Below, piece by piece: positions 43,744 through 56,100 of a DNA stretch of 64,000 bases. The notes under the pieces are model-generated. The model did no database searches, was not told the DNA's origin, and saw nothing but the letters and a program-made list of their open reading frames with translations. The DNA comes from Chloranthus sessilifolius (Eukaryota; Streptophyta; Magnoliopsida; Chloranthales; Chloranthaceae): NCBI GenBank assembly GCA_021018995.1, contig CM037596.1, positions 103,213,416 to 103,277,415 on the forward strand, read 5' to 3'. The translations under genes and the position numbers were made by a program. Position 1 is the stretch's first letter, and every line of letters begins with the position of its first letter.

Positions 43744-44240
43744 TCTACGGGAACGGGTTGGGTAAGGGTGCCTTGGATAAGGCCCAAAAATTCTCTTCCT
43801 TCTCTCCTACGGGACGACGGAGGGCAAGATGATGCCATTGTGCCGGCACCACAAGAACTCTATTTTTAGTTTTTGACTTGATTTTTATTTATTTATTTAT
43901 TTTTTTAAAATTTAATTTTTGGAGAAAATTTTGAAAAACAAAGGTTCCGAGGCCTTGGAATTCCCTTCTCGGGTGGCTCTCGTACCCTAATTCAAGAACC
44001 GCGACAACGATTTCGACGTACTTCGAAAGAATCGAAGGAGGACCTTCGATCTATTGAAGACACGAAAAGCGAGGTAAACAACCCGATCCCCTAAAATGAG
44101 TCAAAAGAAGTTGCTTTCTTTTGACTAGCGGGGGCGTATTAGGTGTCGGAGATGGCAGGGCTTAAACAGAGGTACTAAACATGCTAATCGGGGGACTTAG
44201 GAGATGAGAAAGCCTCAGATTTCGGGTTACTGCTGTCTAG
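43744..44240 (-). other. Leader of the minus-strand Tat gag, with possible primer-binding site
   Basis: Read on the minus strand, a TGGTGCCGGCACAATGG sequence at about 43854-43838 stands where a gypsy primer site would be, about 95 bp before the gag start. Upstream (43870-44150 inverted) is AT-rich with CACCTAATACGCCCCCGC. No LTR direct repeat of this DNA is present in the window, so an LTR boundary cannot be proved. Confidence 0.35.
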
Positions 44241-44248
44241 GTAGACTT

Positions 44249-44414
44249 GGCACAACTAATACATGCGCCAAGGTAGCAGGGCCTCTTTTTTATACTGGCG
44301 CAACTATTAGTTGTGCCAAGGTAAAAGTGGAGAATTTAAAGCTGGCATAACTATTAGTTGTGCCAGTTATAATTTCTCGAATTTTGCATTGGCACAACTA
44401 ATACTTGCGCCAGG
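44249..44414. repeat. Four TGGCGCAACTA...AGTTGTGCCA imperfect palindromes
   Basis: At about 44249-44276, 44297-44324, 44341-44367 and 44388-44414. Each is a hairpin of the type TGGC(A/G)CAACTA-TAGTTG(T/C)GCCA, with the first and fourth in one orientation and the middle two in the other. Spacers are 20-30 bp. No coding. Confidence 0.85.
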
Positions 44415-44419
44415 CAAAA

Positions 44420-45250
44420 ATGATGCTCTAGAGTTTATGACAACAGGGAACAGCAGCCTGAAAATGAGTCTTTTTTTTGGGTTTTGTGGAAGCTAGGCTT
44501 TCGGGAACTGAGCTATTTTTGTGATTGGTTCTCGCCTCACTGCACCTAAAGGGTTTGAATCTGGTATAACTTGCTAGCACGCTCCCCAAGGATTTTAAGC
44601 TTTGGAATGGGAACCTTAATCTCTCCGGTCGATCCTCTAATATTTCTGCCATCCTAGCGAGAGTTCCTTCACCCCCGCATCCCTCAGCCTTGATCACTCC
44701 CATCATCCTACCGAACCCGCCTCCCTATCCAAAATTCACTTAGATACGAGTCCATTCCTTTAGGGCCAGGAGACCACTCCTCTGTAGTCACCCACCAGAG
44801 TCTTTAATTCCTCCAAATCCTGAACCAACGCCGTTACCCCTTCCTTCATCTGATTCTGAACCCGAGTACGGAGATCACGTTCTTCAAACTGCAACCTAAA
44901 TTGCTGTATGGGTAGAAAGTGTCACCCGAAAGACTCCAAGCCGGGAGAATGAACTAACGACTGAGTGTTTGCTAAACATAGAAGAAAATGAGTGCGAAGA
45001 ACATCCCGACCTATGTGAGACACTGGTTTCTGCTTTCCTAGAGGAGGAGGATTACACACTGTACCTCCCACCTTAGAGCAGCATCATTCAGGTATGCGCT
45101 CTGACCTCAAATTTAACTCACTTCACAATGACATTTGCGTCAAGCCACGCCTGGTTCGGTCAACAACCGATGTGCTTGATTCTCAAGTCGGGAACCAATT
45201 ACCCACCTCTGCCTTTTCCTCAAAATAAGGATTTCACGAACATCAACCAC
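44420..45250. other. Unclassified join between minus-strand gag and plus-strand pol
   Basis: No known domain. A minus-strand open stretch at 44706-44428 (EILEDRPERLRFPFQ) and another at about 44930-44770 (RTRVQNQMKEGVTALVQDLE, coiled-coil-like) may be remnants of a Tat leader protein. From about 44985 the plus strand reads CEEHPDLCETLVSAFLEEED, which may be the gag-protease linker of the plus-strand element. The turn from minus to plus coding lies somewhere in this interval. Confidence 0.4.
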
Positions 45251-45918
45251 CAGAGGGAAATATGAGAGAAAGAGAGGTTAACTTGCCACCCCCACCTCAT
45301 GTTATTCCTCCACCAATTCCCGCACCTCAATCAATCCAACCACTAGCCCCCAAGGCCCATCGGCTAGGCAAAGAAATAGCACTCGAGCCAGAGTAAGAAT
45401 ATGACCTTCTGCGGCATCTCTAGAATATCCTAGCCTAGATATCCATACTAGAACTCATTAATAAATCGCCTGACCATCACCAGTTATTGATAAGGACACT
45501 CGAAGACACACAAGTGGATGAGGATACAATATTAGATGAGCTTCATCAAATCACTTCAGTCATGGCGCAGCCTCCAGCACTCACTTTCACAGATGCAGAC
45601 ATGCCTAAAGAGTCACTCTATAGGAGTGCGGCCCTCATATATCTTACGATCATAATTAGAGGTTTCTCCATACCTCATGCGTTGGTCAATACGGGAGCAG
45701 GACTCAATATTTTCCCTCTTACAATGTTAAACACGCTCGAATACACAGAGCAGTATGTTAGGCCCTCGGCACTGTCACTCACAGCTTATGATGGATCACA
45801 TCGCTTTGTCAAAGGAATTATTAAACTCTTGGTTCGCCTCGGACTTGTGACGAAAGACGTTACCTTCCATGTCTTTGATTCTGCTAGTACGTATAATCTT
45901 ATCTTAGGAAGAAAATGA
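45250..45918 (+). pseudogene. Tat-type protease, active-site Asp lost
   Basis: A Pro-rich stretch (NLPPPPHVIPPPIPAPQ) then, after one stop, an open frame 45487-45918. The protease core reads RGFSIPHALVNTGAGLNIFP; in Tat elements the position before the T/N-G is Asp, here Asn (N-T-G). The matching C-terminal part, FHVFDSASTYNLILGRK, is intact, and the frame stops just after it. The enzyme would have been inactive. Confidence 0.85.
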
Positions 45919-48156
45919 CTAGAGTCAATGAAGGCCATCGCATCCACATACCATCAATGCATTAAATTCCCATACGAGAACTCCATCGTCCGTATATACG
46001 CTGATGCACCCCTCCAGGAGATGGATACTGAGTACACGACAAGTATCCCGACAGCCCATAATTCTGTATTGAACACGGGCCACATTTAAAAGACTCAAAT
46101 CCTTGGTGAGACAACCATTGTGGAAGTCCATCCCCCTATCCCTCCTAGTTCTCCCCCAACGCGTCAACGAAAATTAATGAGGAGAGAGGTTGGCCAAGAC
46201 CTCTCTAAACTTTATGACATTAATCCCATCGCGACAAAGGGGTGGGATCTTATGTACCAACTTGGATCCATCCCCCACACCAGACTTGGTAAAAACAAGT
46301 AAGGTCTCGTAGGACCTATCTTTCCAATGAAAATATGCAAGTACATAGGGTTAGGTTATCAATCGGATGGCCCACAAGTCGGCTTATTCCCTACCTCACC
46401 AAAATGGTCTCTATATGACCACTTCGTCTATGAGACCACTGAGAAAGCAGATGTACCAAGGCAGAAGGAAGTCTCCTTCACTAGATCCCAAGAAGTGGAA
46501 ATTGAGCGGATGACTAAAGCATTCAATGATATAACCAATTTGAATGACGATATTGATAAGTCGCTCGAAGGAGTCAAACCCTTGTTTGACACTAAGGAGC
46601 TTACAGAAGAAAGAGAGGAAGAACCTCCAAAACTCGAGCCACGAGTAAAAGATTAGGAATCCATTGATGACGAAAATTTTTATATAGCAGCCTTGCAAAA
46701 GGATAAAGAGTACCTGCACTCAACATGGGAAGAAGATGACACCCCATAAGAGGATTTTAACTCATATAGAATCCGCCTCAGCCTTGGCCTCGAGGGATGA
46801 CAATTCCCTTGGGACTCCCCTTTAATCGCTTACCCATGCCAACCCCGCTGTAGGGCATGCACCAGCATATTAGAACGCTTCGCTAGTTAGACCCAACATT
46901 CTACGATAAAAGAATCGAATCACTCCAACCTCGTGACCACCATAACAAGTAATGACCTATCAGCTCGACCACCGACACAAGAAGTAGGAAATCCCAACGG
47001 TCAACTGGCTGACCAAGGGAAAAACACTCACATTCCCTTCATAGAGTTTGAAAAGGAACTTGAACTAGACACTTCTTCATCCCCAGATACGCCACAACTC
47101 CAAATATTCTGAGAATCTCTAGAGGAAGAGTGGCAACCTCCCCCGAGTGATGACTAGGACTACTGGATAGACCTCTCTGCACTCGAGTTAGCAGAGCAAA
47201 CTAACCTAGGACTTCAAGCACTATCAGATCAAGAAGATGAATTCGACACCGTCTTCGACTCTAACTTAGAAGGATGGGAATGTCCTTGGGGTTCTCCCTG
47301 CATTTCTCATCGTTATCAACCTTGCTGCCAAACATGCGTGCTTATCATAACATATTATAAAGATCAAGGAAAAGAACTCGCTACTCCTGAGGATCCTTTA
47401 GGAGATCCTCCTCGGTGGGAAGAACAACTTTATTACAACTCAGAGGATGATAGTTCAATTGACTACGATCTCCAGAGCTTCTTCGAAGAAGAGGCAATCA
47501 ATGTGGTAGAAGAAATTCGAACGTCAGTGCCGTTGTCGCCAACATCGCTCATTTAAAAAATCTCATCAGATGAGGACTCCAAAAAAAAAATGCTAAAATC
47601 ACAACAAGTCCACATTTCTTGAAGAATCATTCAAACGGCTCCAACCGCCGTCTCGCTCCCCCAATTAGAGGAAGTAACTATCCTGATGCCCCTTGAGGCG
47701 ACTGACCTTGTATCATATTTATTATAAAAAAAAAAAAACCCTAAAAATTCATAAATATAAAATCCAAAAAAATCAGAAAACCCCAAAAAAGAAAGGGAAC
47801 CCTTCGTCCCGAATCAAGTTTGTGACCAACAAGGAGGCTTTTCTCCTAAGACTTCTATCTCATCTCCCGCATGAGGACATAGAGCATCTAGGCTAAACAA
47901 CAAGCCAGTGATCATACCAGATGAGATACTTCGTGACTTTGAGAAAAGAATCAATAGTCTCGACCTTCACTTTACCAAAGATCTCTCAATCATAAATTGT
48001 GCCAATGAAGGGTTACCTCTCGCAAAATTGAATTTCTAGTGTAGCAATTTCACAGTATACAAGCTTATCGAGGATAAAGAAGGAACACTAGTCGCCGAGG
48101 AGACACCAAACTTTCAATGGGTTATCAAGCATTTCGATGAGCATACCCAAGCTGCC
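45919..48156 (+). pseudogene. Tat pol linker with G-patch motif, broken
   Basis: It continues the protease frame (KAIASTYHQCIKFPYENSI), then a G-patch-like segment at about 46225-46345 (GWDLMYQLGSIPHTRLGKNK and then KYIGLGYQ), a hallmark of the protease-RT linker in Tat/Ogre. Downstream, 46327-46656 is an acidic open piece. A PWxSP...QPxCxxC motif occurs twice (about 46818-46864 and 47283-47334). There are many stops, with an A-rich insertion-like region at 47580-47800. Function of the linker is unknown; G-patch is an RNA-associated motif. Confidence 0.7.
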
Positions 48157-49182
48157 ATGGAACCCACAGAAGAACTTAACTTTGGCACTAAAGAGAAACA
48201 CAAGAAGCTACTGATTAGCGCAATGCTCAACGCTAAGGAACGCCAACAAATTGTACAAGTCCTACAAGAGCACCTCGATTCCTTTGCATGGTCCTATGAG
48301 GATATGCCTAGTTTAGACCTAAGTTTAGTAGAACATCGCCTCGTCTTAGAACCCGATACAAAGCCTGTTAAGCAAAAACTCCGTAGAATGCACCCACAAA
48401 CCGCCCTTCAAGTCAAAGAGGAAGATGACATATTGTACAAAGTAAAATTCATCTGAGTCATCCTCTACCCCAAGTGGGTTACCAACATAGTACCTGTAGC
48501 TAAGAAAGACAGTAGAGTATGGGTTTGCATTGACTTTCGAAACCTTAACTAGGCATGCCCAAAAGATGACTTTCCACTTCCACACATTGACACTCTAGTC
48601 GACAACACCGCTGGACATGAGATGTTATCCTTTATGGACGGTTTCTCTGGCTATAATCAGATCAGATTAGCAGAGTCTGACCAAGAGAAGACTTCTTTCA
48701 CCACACCATGGGAGAGATACTGTTACGTTGTCATGTCTTTTGGGCTAAAAAATGCAGGAGCCACATATCAACATGCTATGATGGCTATCTTTCACGACAT
48801 GATGCATAAGTGTGTAGAAGTCTACGTCGATGACATATTAGTAAAGTCTCAATCACGAGTAGGACATGTTGAAGCACCCCGATTGGTGATACAAAGAACT
48901 AAAAAGTATCAGCTGAAAATGAACCCGAAGAAATGCGTCTTCAGAGTCACGTTTGGAAAATTACTCAGTTTCATAGTCAACAAGCGAGGGATCGAAGTTA
49001 ACCCTATAAAAGTTAGAGCCATTATTGAGATGTCGCCTCCCAGTAATATCAAAGAATTACGAAGCCTGATAGGAAGATTGCAATTCATCAGGAGATTTAT
49101 CTCGCAACATTCAAACATATGCGATCCTTTCTATAGACTACTTAAAGGAGGAATTAAGTACAAATGGGATGATCAGTGTTAG
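48157..49182 (+). pseudogene. Tat reverse transcriptase, broken
   Basis: The entry region is open at 48157-48456 (EELNFGTKEKHKKL, FAWSYEDMPSLD, KPVKQKLRRMHP). A stop at 48456 and a TAG at 48550 (in RNLN-ACPKDDFPLP) interrupt the fingers. The palm is open at 48622-49182: MDGFSGYNQI, VMSFGLKNAGATYQHAM, catalytic box YVDD in VEVYVDDILVKS (about 48815-48850), and MNPKKCVF. A TAG at 49180 ends the frame at CQQAF. The active-site aspartates are intact. Confidence 0.9.
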
Positions 49183-49578
49183 CAAGCCTTCAACAATATC
49201 AAGATGTATCTTCTTAACTCGCTAATACTATCACCACCAATTCCCGAAAGACCTCTAATCCTATACCTCTCGGAAAACAACAAAGTAATGGGAATAATTC
49301 TAAGACAATATGAAGAAGATGGTAAGAGAGAGAAGGCTATCTACTACCTTAGTAGGATGATGGTCGAGTACGAACGAAAATACACTTCAATAGAGAAGAC
49401 CTGCCTCACACTGGTGTGGGCCTCTACCAAATTACGCTACTACTTCGGAGCACATAAAATACTAGTACTAGACCGAATGGACTCTCTAAAGTACGTATTC
49501 GAAAAGCCCGCAACATCTGGAAAGATTGCTCGCTGGCATATGCTCCTGCAAGAATTCGGTATCACATATGTCACGTAG
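49183..49578 (+). pseudogene. Tat first RNase H domain
   Basis: MYLLNSLILSPPIPERPLIL followed by YLSENNKVMGIILRQ, EKAIYYLSRMMVEYERKYTS and LRYYFGAHKILVLDRMDSLK. The usual YLSVSDxAVS start and TxHxPLR motif are degenerate: the catalytic Asp of the first strand is not clear. It ends ARWHMLLQEFGITYVT and TAG 49576. In Tat elements this is the ordinary gypsy RNase H. Confidence 0.8.
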
Positions 49579-50212
49579 AAGTCGATCAAAGGACAAGCAA
49601 TCGTCGATTACCTTGCAGAGCTCCCACTCTCGAGCAATGAGCATACACATAAATTTCCCCGATGAAGACCTACTCACAATTCATAACGAAGAGCCCGACA
49701 AGACCTCATGGACCCTTTATTTTGACGGTGCTCTAAATCATAAAGGAAAAGGCATCGGGATAGTCCTCCTAAGCTCAAAAGGAGTTGTTATACCTAAGAC
49801 TTTTCAACTAGATTTTTCTGTCACTAACAATGTCACAGAATACGAAGCTCTTATAGCTGGACTACGAGCAATGTTACAATTAGGCATTAAACAGTTAAAA
49901 ACCATTGGTGAATCCAAGCTAGTAATTTTGCAAGTTATAGAAGAATGGAAAACTAAGGAAAGGAGACTAATGGTATACCTAGAAACTGCTCAATATTTGG
50001 TAAAGAAATTTGAAAGAATCTCTTTCACGTACATCCTTAGAGTAGAAAATGAGCTCCCAGATTCCTTAGCCATGTTAGCTTCGGTCATCCAAATATCTAT
50101 CGGCCAAAGTACCAAAACATTCTTTGTTGAAAAACTGACAGTACCCACCCACGAGGTAGCATGGACCGTTAAGAGAACTACCAATCCTCCCCACGAGTAC
50201 AGGACCAGATGA
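49579..50212 (+). pseudogene. Tat second RNase H (archaeal-type aRNH)
   Basis: WTLYFDGALNHKGKGIGIVL, then NNVTEYEALIAGLRAMLQLG, then ESKLVILQVIEEWKTKERRL and VENELPDSLAMLAS. The D...E...D layout of archaeal-like RNase H is preserved (FDG, TEYEAL, ES(K) in place of GDS, N...DSLA). The middle Asp of the family GDSxLV motif reads GESKLV, so one catalytic residue is altered. Possession of this extra domain is diagnostic of the Tat lineage. Open from about 49640 to TGA 50210. Confidence 0.88.
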
Positions 50213-50258
50213 AGCAATCACTCCGAAAAATCACGTCAAGATAGAAATCAAAGTCACT

Positions 50259-51577
50259 ATGTTCAGATTTGAAAAATCACTGATCGACAATGGACAGTCG
50301 TGGTATTTTGACATCTGGAACTTTTTAAAGTATCAATACGTCCCTCCATACTCCATGAAGATCGAACGAAAAACTATAAGGAACCGATGCGCCCGATTCT
50401 ACATACTCGATGAAACTTTATATAAAAAAGCCTTTACTAAAGGAGTACTACGATGCGTCACGACCATCGAAGGACAATACATCATCAGAGAAGCACATGC
50501 TAGTACCTGCGGCGCCCACTCCGGTAGACAGAGGCTTGTCGATCAAGTTACATAACAAGGCTACTTCTGGCCGACAATGATCAAAGATTGCCACCTCTAT
50601 GACCAATCCTGCAAGAAATGCCAAGAACACGCCACACTCATCAAAGCTCTATTAGTTGCATTAAACAATATGACCTTGTCGTGGCCATTTTTGATGTGGG
50701 CCTTCGATGTCATCAGACCTTTCACAGACACAGTTGGGAACACTCACAAGTACGCGTTCATACTTACAGCGACCAAATACTACACCAAATGGGTAGAAGC
50801 TAAATTTTCCGTCAGAATCACCGCTTCAACACTCATGAGGATTATCGTTTGGAATATCATCACCAGGTATGGAGTGCCTTGGATATTTGTCACCGACAAC
50901 GGACCGCGATTCATCACAGAGAAGACTAGAAATACGGCATCGATCTACGCCACTCATCACCGTTCTACCCTCAAGGAAATGGACAGGCAGAAGCTATAAA
51001 TAAAACATTGATTCGAATTTTAAAACACATAGTAGAAATGAGCAATAGAGTTGATTGGCCTGAACAACTACCAAAAGCATTCTGGGCCTATAGGACCTCT
51101 ATTTGTACGGCCATTGGCCAAATTCCCTACCTCCTTACCTACGGGATGGAGGCAGTCCTACCATATGAGATACAAGTACCATCCTTATGGATTCAACTCG
51201 ATGATGAGCTATTCTTAAATGAGAGGAGAATTGCCCTACTCACGTAGCTAGAGTAGCTCAATGAAACACGTCTAAGGGCAGCTGATAACGCTTAGGTATA
51301 TCAGAGGACAGTGGCCAGAGCTTACGATAAGAAAGTCCTCGAACGCACCTTTAATATTAGAGAATTAGTCTTGAAGAAAATCATGCCTTCCAAACACACC
51401 TATCCGAAAGGAAAATTGAAACCGAACTGGGAAGGCCCTTATGTTATAACAGCTGCATACCCTGGAAATGCATACAAACTGGCGAACCAGGACGGGGAAG
51501 AATCCCTAGCCCTTGGAACGCCATGTACCTTAGAAAATACTATCCTTAGCCCTGTGATCATCACATCCTGTGGTTAA
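50259..51577 (+). pseudogene. Tat integrase, broken
   Basis: The zinc domain is at 50460-50635: H-x-H in EAHASTCGAHSGRQ, then CKKCQEH. The core has the first Asp in WAFDVIRPF (about 50708) and the second in FVTDNGPRF (about 50897). The Glu region near 50980 is frame-shifted (HPQGNGQAEA-like sequence, then TAA 50997). 51008-51247 holds PKAFWAYRTSICTAIGQIPY, TYGMEAVLPYE; a TAG at 51247 is followed by 51311-51577 with KPNWEGPYVITAAYPGNAYK, the C-terminal domain. Ends at TAA 51575. Confidence 0.88.
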
Positions 51578-53100
51578 ATACTTATACTTATTACCCCCGT
51601 AGTCGTCACGACCCATTCATTGGTTGTACACCTTCAATTCTCAGAATATCCTTAAGACCTCTAATTTATCGCCTACCTTTTTTTCCACTCGGGCAATCTG
51701 ATTAAAGGACTAGTGTCCTACCTAACCTCTTCCAAGAGCATAAGTAACACCCGAACCTCAACCTCATTTCTCCTTTTTCCCGCCATTAGAGGAGATGTTA
51801 GAGCAAAAAAAATGAAAATGCTAGGTTCAATCAAAACTCATTATTCTTGCGCTAGCAGGATGCTTTCAAAAAAATATACATTTACATATGAAAAATTGAG
51901 TGAGAACATTATGACGAATGAACAAGTTAATGAGTTAAGGGAATCATAAGCAGACTGTGAGGACATCTCTGGTAACTTTACTAGAAGTGTATAAGCAAGC
52001 TGCGAGGGCATCTCTGATGTCCCCATACTACTGATGTCGTCGTAAGGTGGCGGGAGGAGGACAAACTCCTGCTAACCATAGAATGTGAGATTTTGATGGT
52101 ACCGAAACATGGCGAAGAGCTCAATTATGGCATCCCGTATATCTCTGAGAAAAAGATTATTACTTATCCCTTGGGAAGCATTAGATATAAACTATTCCCC
52201 ATATCACTGGGCCTTACCCCCCTCTTCTAGTTTTATTTCGGACGATAAATCAGAAGCCTAGGAATGAAACTGAAAACTGATGAATGATGACTGATGCAAT
52301 CACCTACTATACGTACCATACTTCTCCCTTATAACCACAGGATAGGATGACCACTACCCTAAGATAGACCCCCTGTATACAATTGGCCTAATCAAAATGA
52401 CCTCCCCCCGGTTCGATGACAATACCGATGAGTATTTCTTCAAAACTAACTCACCAAATACCCATGACTGCTTATAGACCCAAAGTGCTCATATCAAAAC
52501 TCAGAAAATCTCCATTACATCTACACACTGGGGCAATTTTTTTGGACAAGAAGAAGAATCATATCAGAAGCGCCGACTTGTCCACAAAGAAGACGAGGAA
52601 TGACGAAGTTACCATCTGGAAAGTGCTATCGAAGATACTATACTGCCAATCCTACCATGCTCCTACACTGGGGCATTTTTATTTTATTGTTTTTGTTATT
52701 TCTATCTTAGCTATTTACTTTCCCTGTTGCATTATTTTCATTTCAAAAAAAAAAAAAAAAAAAAATAATAATAATATCCACTTTTACTACTAGACCCCAG
52801 TCTAAGACACTTACTCCCCTTGACAACTAGCTAGGGGGAGCATAAAAATTACTGATAGCATTACTTTCACATGTGCAGATACGAAGCAACCTTCAACCAT
52901 CACCAGGCCAGCTCAGGAAGCATCCAAGTCCCAATGACAGTCGATGGCGCTAAAAAAACTGAAAAAAGTAAAAGTAGATGTAAGAGATAACTAAAAGAAA
53001 AGGAGCCAATCAGGTACATCTAAACTAAAAAATCTCTCTATATATATATCAAAATTTTTCGTTTCTTTTTACACTCATCACCAAGGGGCATCCCCCCTAT
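51578..53100 (+). other. Tat region after pol; two CACACTGGGGCA motifs
   Basis: No credible plus-strand gene. CTACACACTGGGGCAATTTTTTT (52520) and CCTACACTGGGGCATTTTTATT (52667) are repeated, and ACTAGCTAGGGGGAGCA at 52827-52843 is purine-rich enough to be an internal polypurine tract. Poly(A) and (AAT)n runs at 52740-52775. The 3' untranslated part of the antisense gene begins about 53080. Confidence 0.55.
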
Positions 53101-53159
53101 ATATACAATGCACACACACGATGAATGTAAAAAAATACATATGCACCCCTACTCCCTAT

Positions 53160-56100
53160 GCTGCCACTGAGATGGCCGATCACTGCTGTCCCCGGTATCA
53201 TCAGCTCAGGTCCATAGACCGATCCTCTGAAAATACAATCCCGACACTCGGAGCCCTCAAAACCTCTAGCCAACGAGGCCTTGCCATAGAACCCCCCTCA
53301 CTCGCCTGACTAACAGATCGCCTTGATCTCAAATGAGGAGGATACCTCGCATGAACCTCCTGAACAATAGAATCCTCACGAGCATCACCCCTGACATGAT
53401 CACGAGAGGTGCGACGAGACTGCCCAGCCGAGGAACCCGTAGCCCTCGACTCCGACTCACCAAACTAACTAGCCAGCCTATGTATCCCTTGGTCACTCCT
53501 CGCCAGACAGTATTGTAGCTGATCTAGGGTCACCTGCATCTCTGCCTGCATCATCCGATGCGCCACCTCCAATGCCTCAACCTGAGTCCTCTGTGCAGCC
53601 ATCATCTCAACAAACAGGTCATCGCGACTCTATGTCTCCCCAAGGATCCGTCTCACCTCGGGAGTGGCGCTCGCATCACCTCTAGACGCGCCTCCTCATA
53701 ACCTCACCAAGTTAAGGAAAACCAATGTATATACATGAACAAAAAAAGGGAAACTTTGAAAAGCAAGGAATTATACCAGATCCATCCTCTCCTCCAGAAG
53801 TCGCTCAACCATCTCAGCGGTCACTGGATCGGCAGGGGGTGCGGAAGGGACAACAAATGTAGGCGGCTGCAACAAGAATAAACAAATATATCAGAAAAAT
53901 ACTATGATGACAAATAAACTATGAGCACAATAACTAAAACATACTTGAGTAGGGATAGGAGCAGACACCTGAGGGGGAGCCTCAGGAGTTGTGTCCGAAA
54001 TAGCCTACACAAAGAACCAAACAAGCTAACACAAAATATATCAGAATGAAATAAAAGAAAATAACCTAAACTAAATTACACCAAACCAAAAACTTTATCT
54101 AGCTCTCGGGACGTAGAGAGGCAGCAGTCATTTCCCTCGTCTGAAGATCCTCGACAACCTAACGCTGAAATACCCACACAATGTTAGTAAAATATTAAGA
54201 GAGTGAAATAATAACACCCAATGAACTGTTATAATTAAACAAACGAGCTGAAAGATTGAGGAGACTTACCCAATGATCTAGCTCGGTCCGAAGATGAACC
54301 ATCACTGGATCCTCTCGACTGGAAGAAGCAACTGAAGATGGATAAAATGTCGAAACGGGACCTCCAGTAGCGAGCTCGACTCTTTACGAATAGCTATAAA
54401 CACATTAGTTAGCAAGCCCACAATGCTAACAATTAATAAAACCAAGTTCATATAGACACTTACCAATTGGTCGATCTCAGATCGCAAACTAGCCTCCACC
54501 TCTTGACTGGCCTGCTGCTGATAGCGTAACAACTCAATCATCGTCACATGACTTGTAACCTCGGCCTCCCTCTCAGACTATCTAAAACAAAACAAGACAC
54601 CACAACTATATCAGAATGACCAGAAGACCAAGTCAACATAATATATAAACAATTAAACTAATAAATCAAGTCACCAGGAGCTGTCGAGTCTCTGCTAGCC
54701 GAGCCCCCAACTCATCCTCCGCTGCCCTAGCCTGAGCAACCGAGAGGGCTAAGGAGTGCAGCATCTCCTCATCCAGATGAGGAGCACACCCCATCCACTC
54801 CATCGCCCTATGGAGGGAGTCTAATGCCCCCCGCACGCTAGCAGTGAGATGGCCTTGCTCTAGTGCAGCCAGCTTCTCCCTCAATGCAGACGCCGACTCT
54901 GACTTGCCGATCGCGAAAGAGCCACTCTCGTGGAAGGGACGTGTGAAGAGGCGCCCACCGCCCAATGCACTAAACCACCTCACATACTCTTGGGCATCCG
55001 CCTCGTCACGCACCCCTGTGACCCTGGTCCCCCTAGCTCTAAAATCCGCTATCTGAAGCACCATCCGCTCTGTAAAGTTTCGACCAGGAGGGCCGATCAT
55101 CCTCTTCGCCACTCTATGGTGAATCTCTGGAGGGACTCCCTGAGCCAGCCCCAACTGCTGTATCACTCGAGATGTGTGGATCCTCTCCACCCTCTTAAAA
55201 TAATGGACCCATATGTCCACATCAAAGAAGGGCTGGCCAGACTGAATCACTGGCACGCCGACATCCTCCTCATCCTCGTAGGGCCTCCAAATCACCTACA
55301 ACCAAACAAACGAGCTGACCCATCAATGAATCCTTAGATCCTAAAAGACTGAAATAAAATGACACAAAACATACGCACGATGATATATACCTGCCTCGCA
55401 TGCATGTCCTCGAAGAGACCGCACACTGTCTGAAGATTCGAAGACCAGCGACGACCCCTCAACGCCTCCCTCCACACGAACATCTGAGGAAACGTGAATG
55501 TCACCTCCAACGGAACATCCAAACGAAGAAAAGCAAAATGGTCATACGCCCAAAACTAAAAAAAACACAAAAGAGAAATGCTGAATAGCTACCACCAAAA
55601 GATCAAGAAAAACAAAGATGCTATGACACCAACTAATTAAAACTCACCTGGAGGAAGGGAAGGAAGCTTCCAATTGTTGCGACGCCCTATCCCTGACTGT
55701 AAAGCTACTCATAGAGATGCGCCAATGCGACAACACCCAATGCATAGGTAGGGATCCAATCCAAATCCCTGAGAATCATCAAAAACAACCCGCTGACGCA
55801 TCCTCGAGTCGAAGAAGAAAAGAGTACCGCATTAAGGAAGTGCATCAAGAACGCTCGGAGCACCCTATTTGTAGCCAACCCCGACTCCACCATGGGCTCT
55901 CAGCCCGCCACTATCACACAACATGCCTCATAAGACGCCTTCACCTCCGAATGGCACCTCGGAGGGACGAAGCTACTCGCGAATGTATCAAAGAACCAAG
56001 TGACTAGAACCACACCCGGCCCTGATCCACTACCTATACGGCACACCTAAAATCTCCTCACATACTGCCAAATACTCTCCTGCCATCCGCCCCGTGATCG

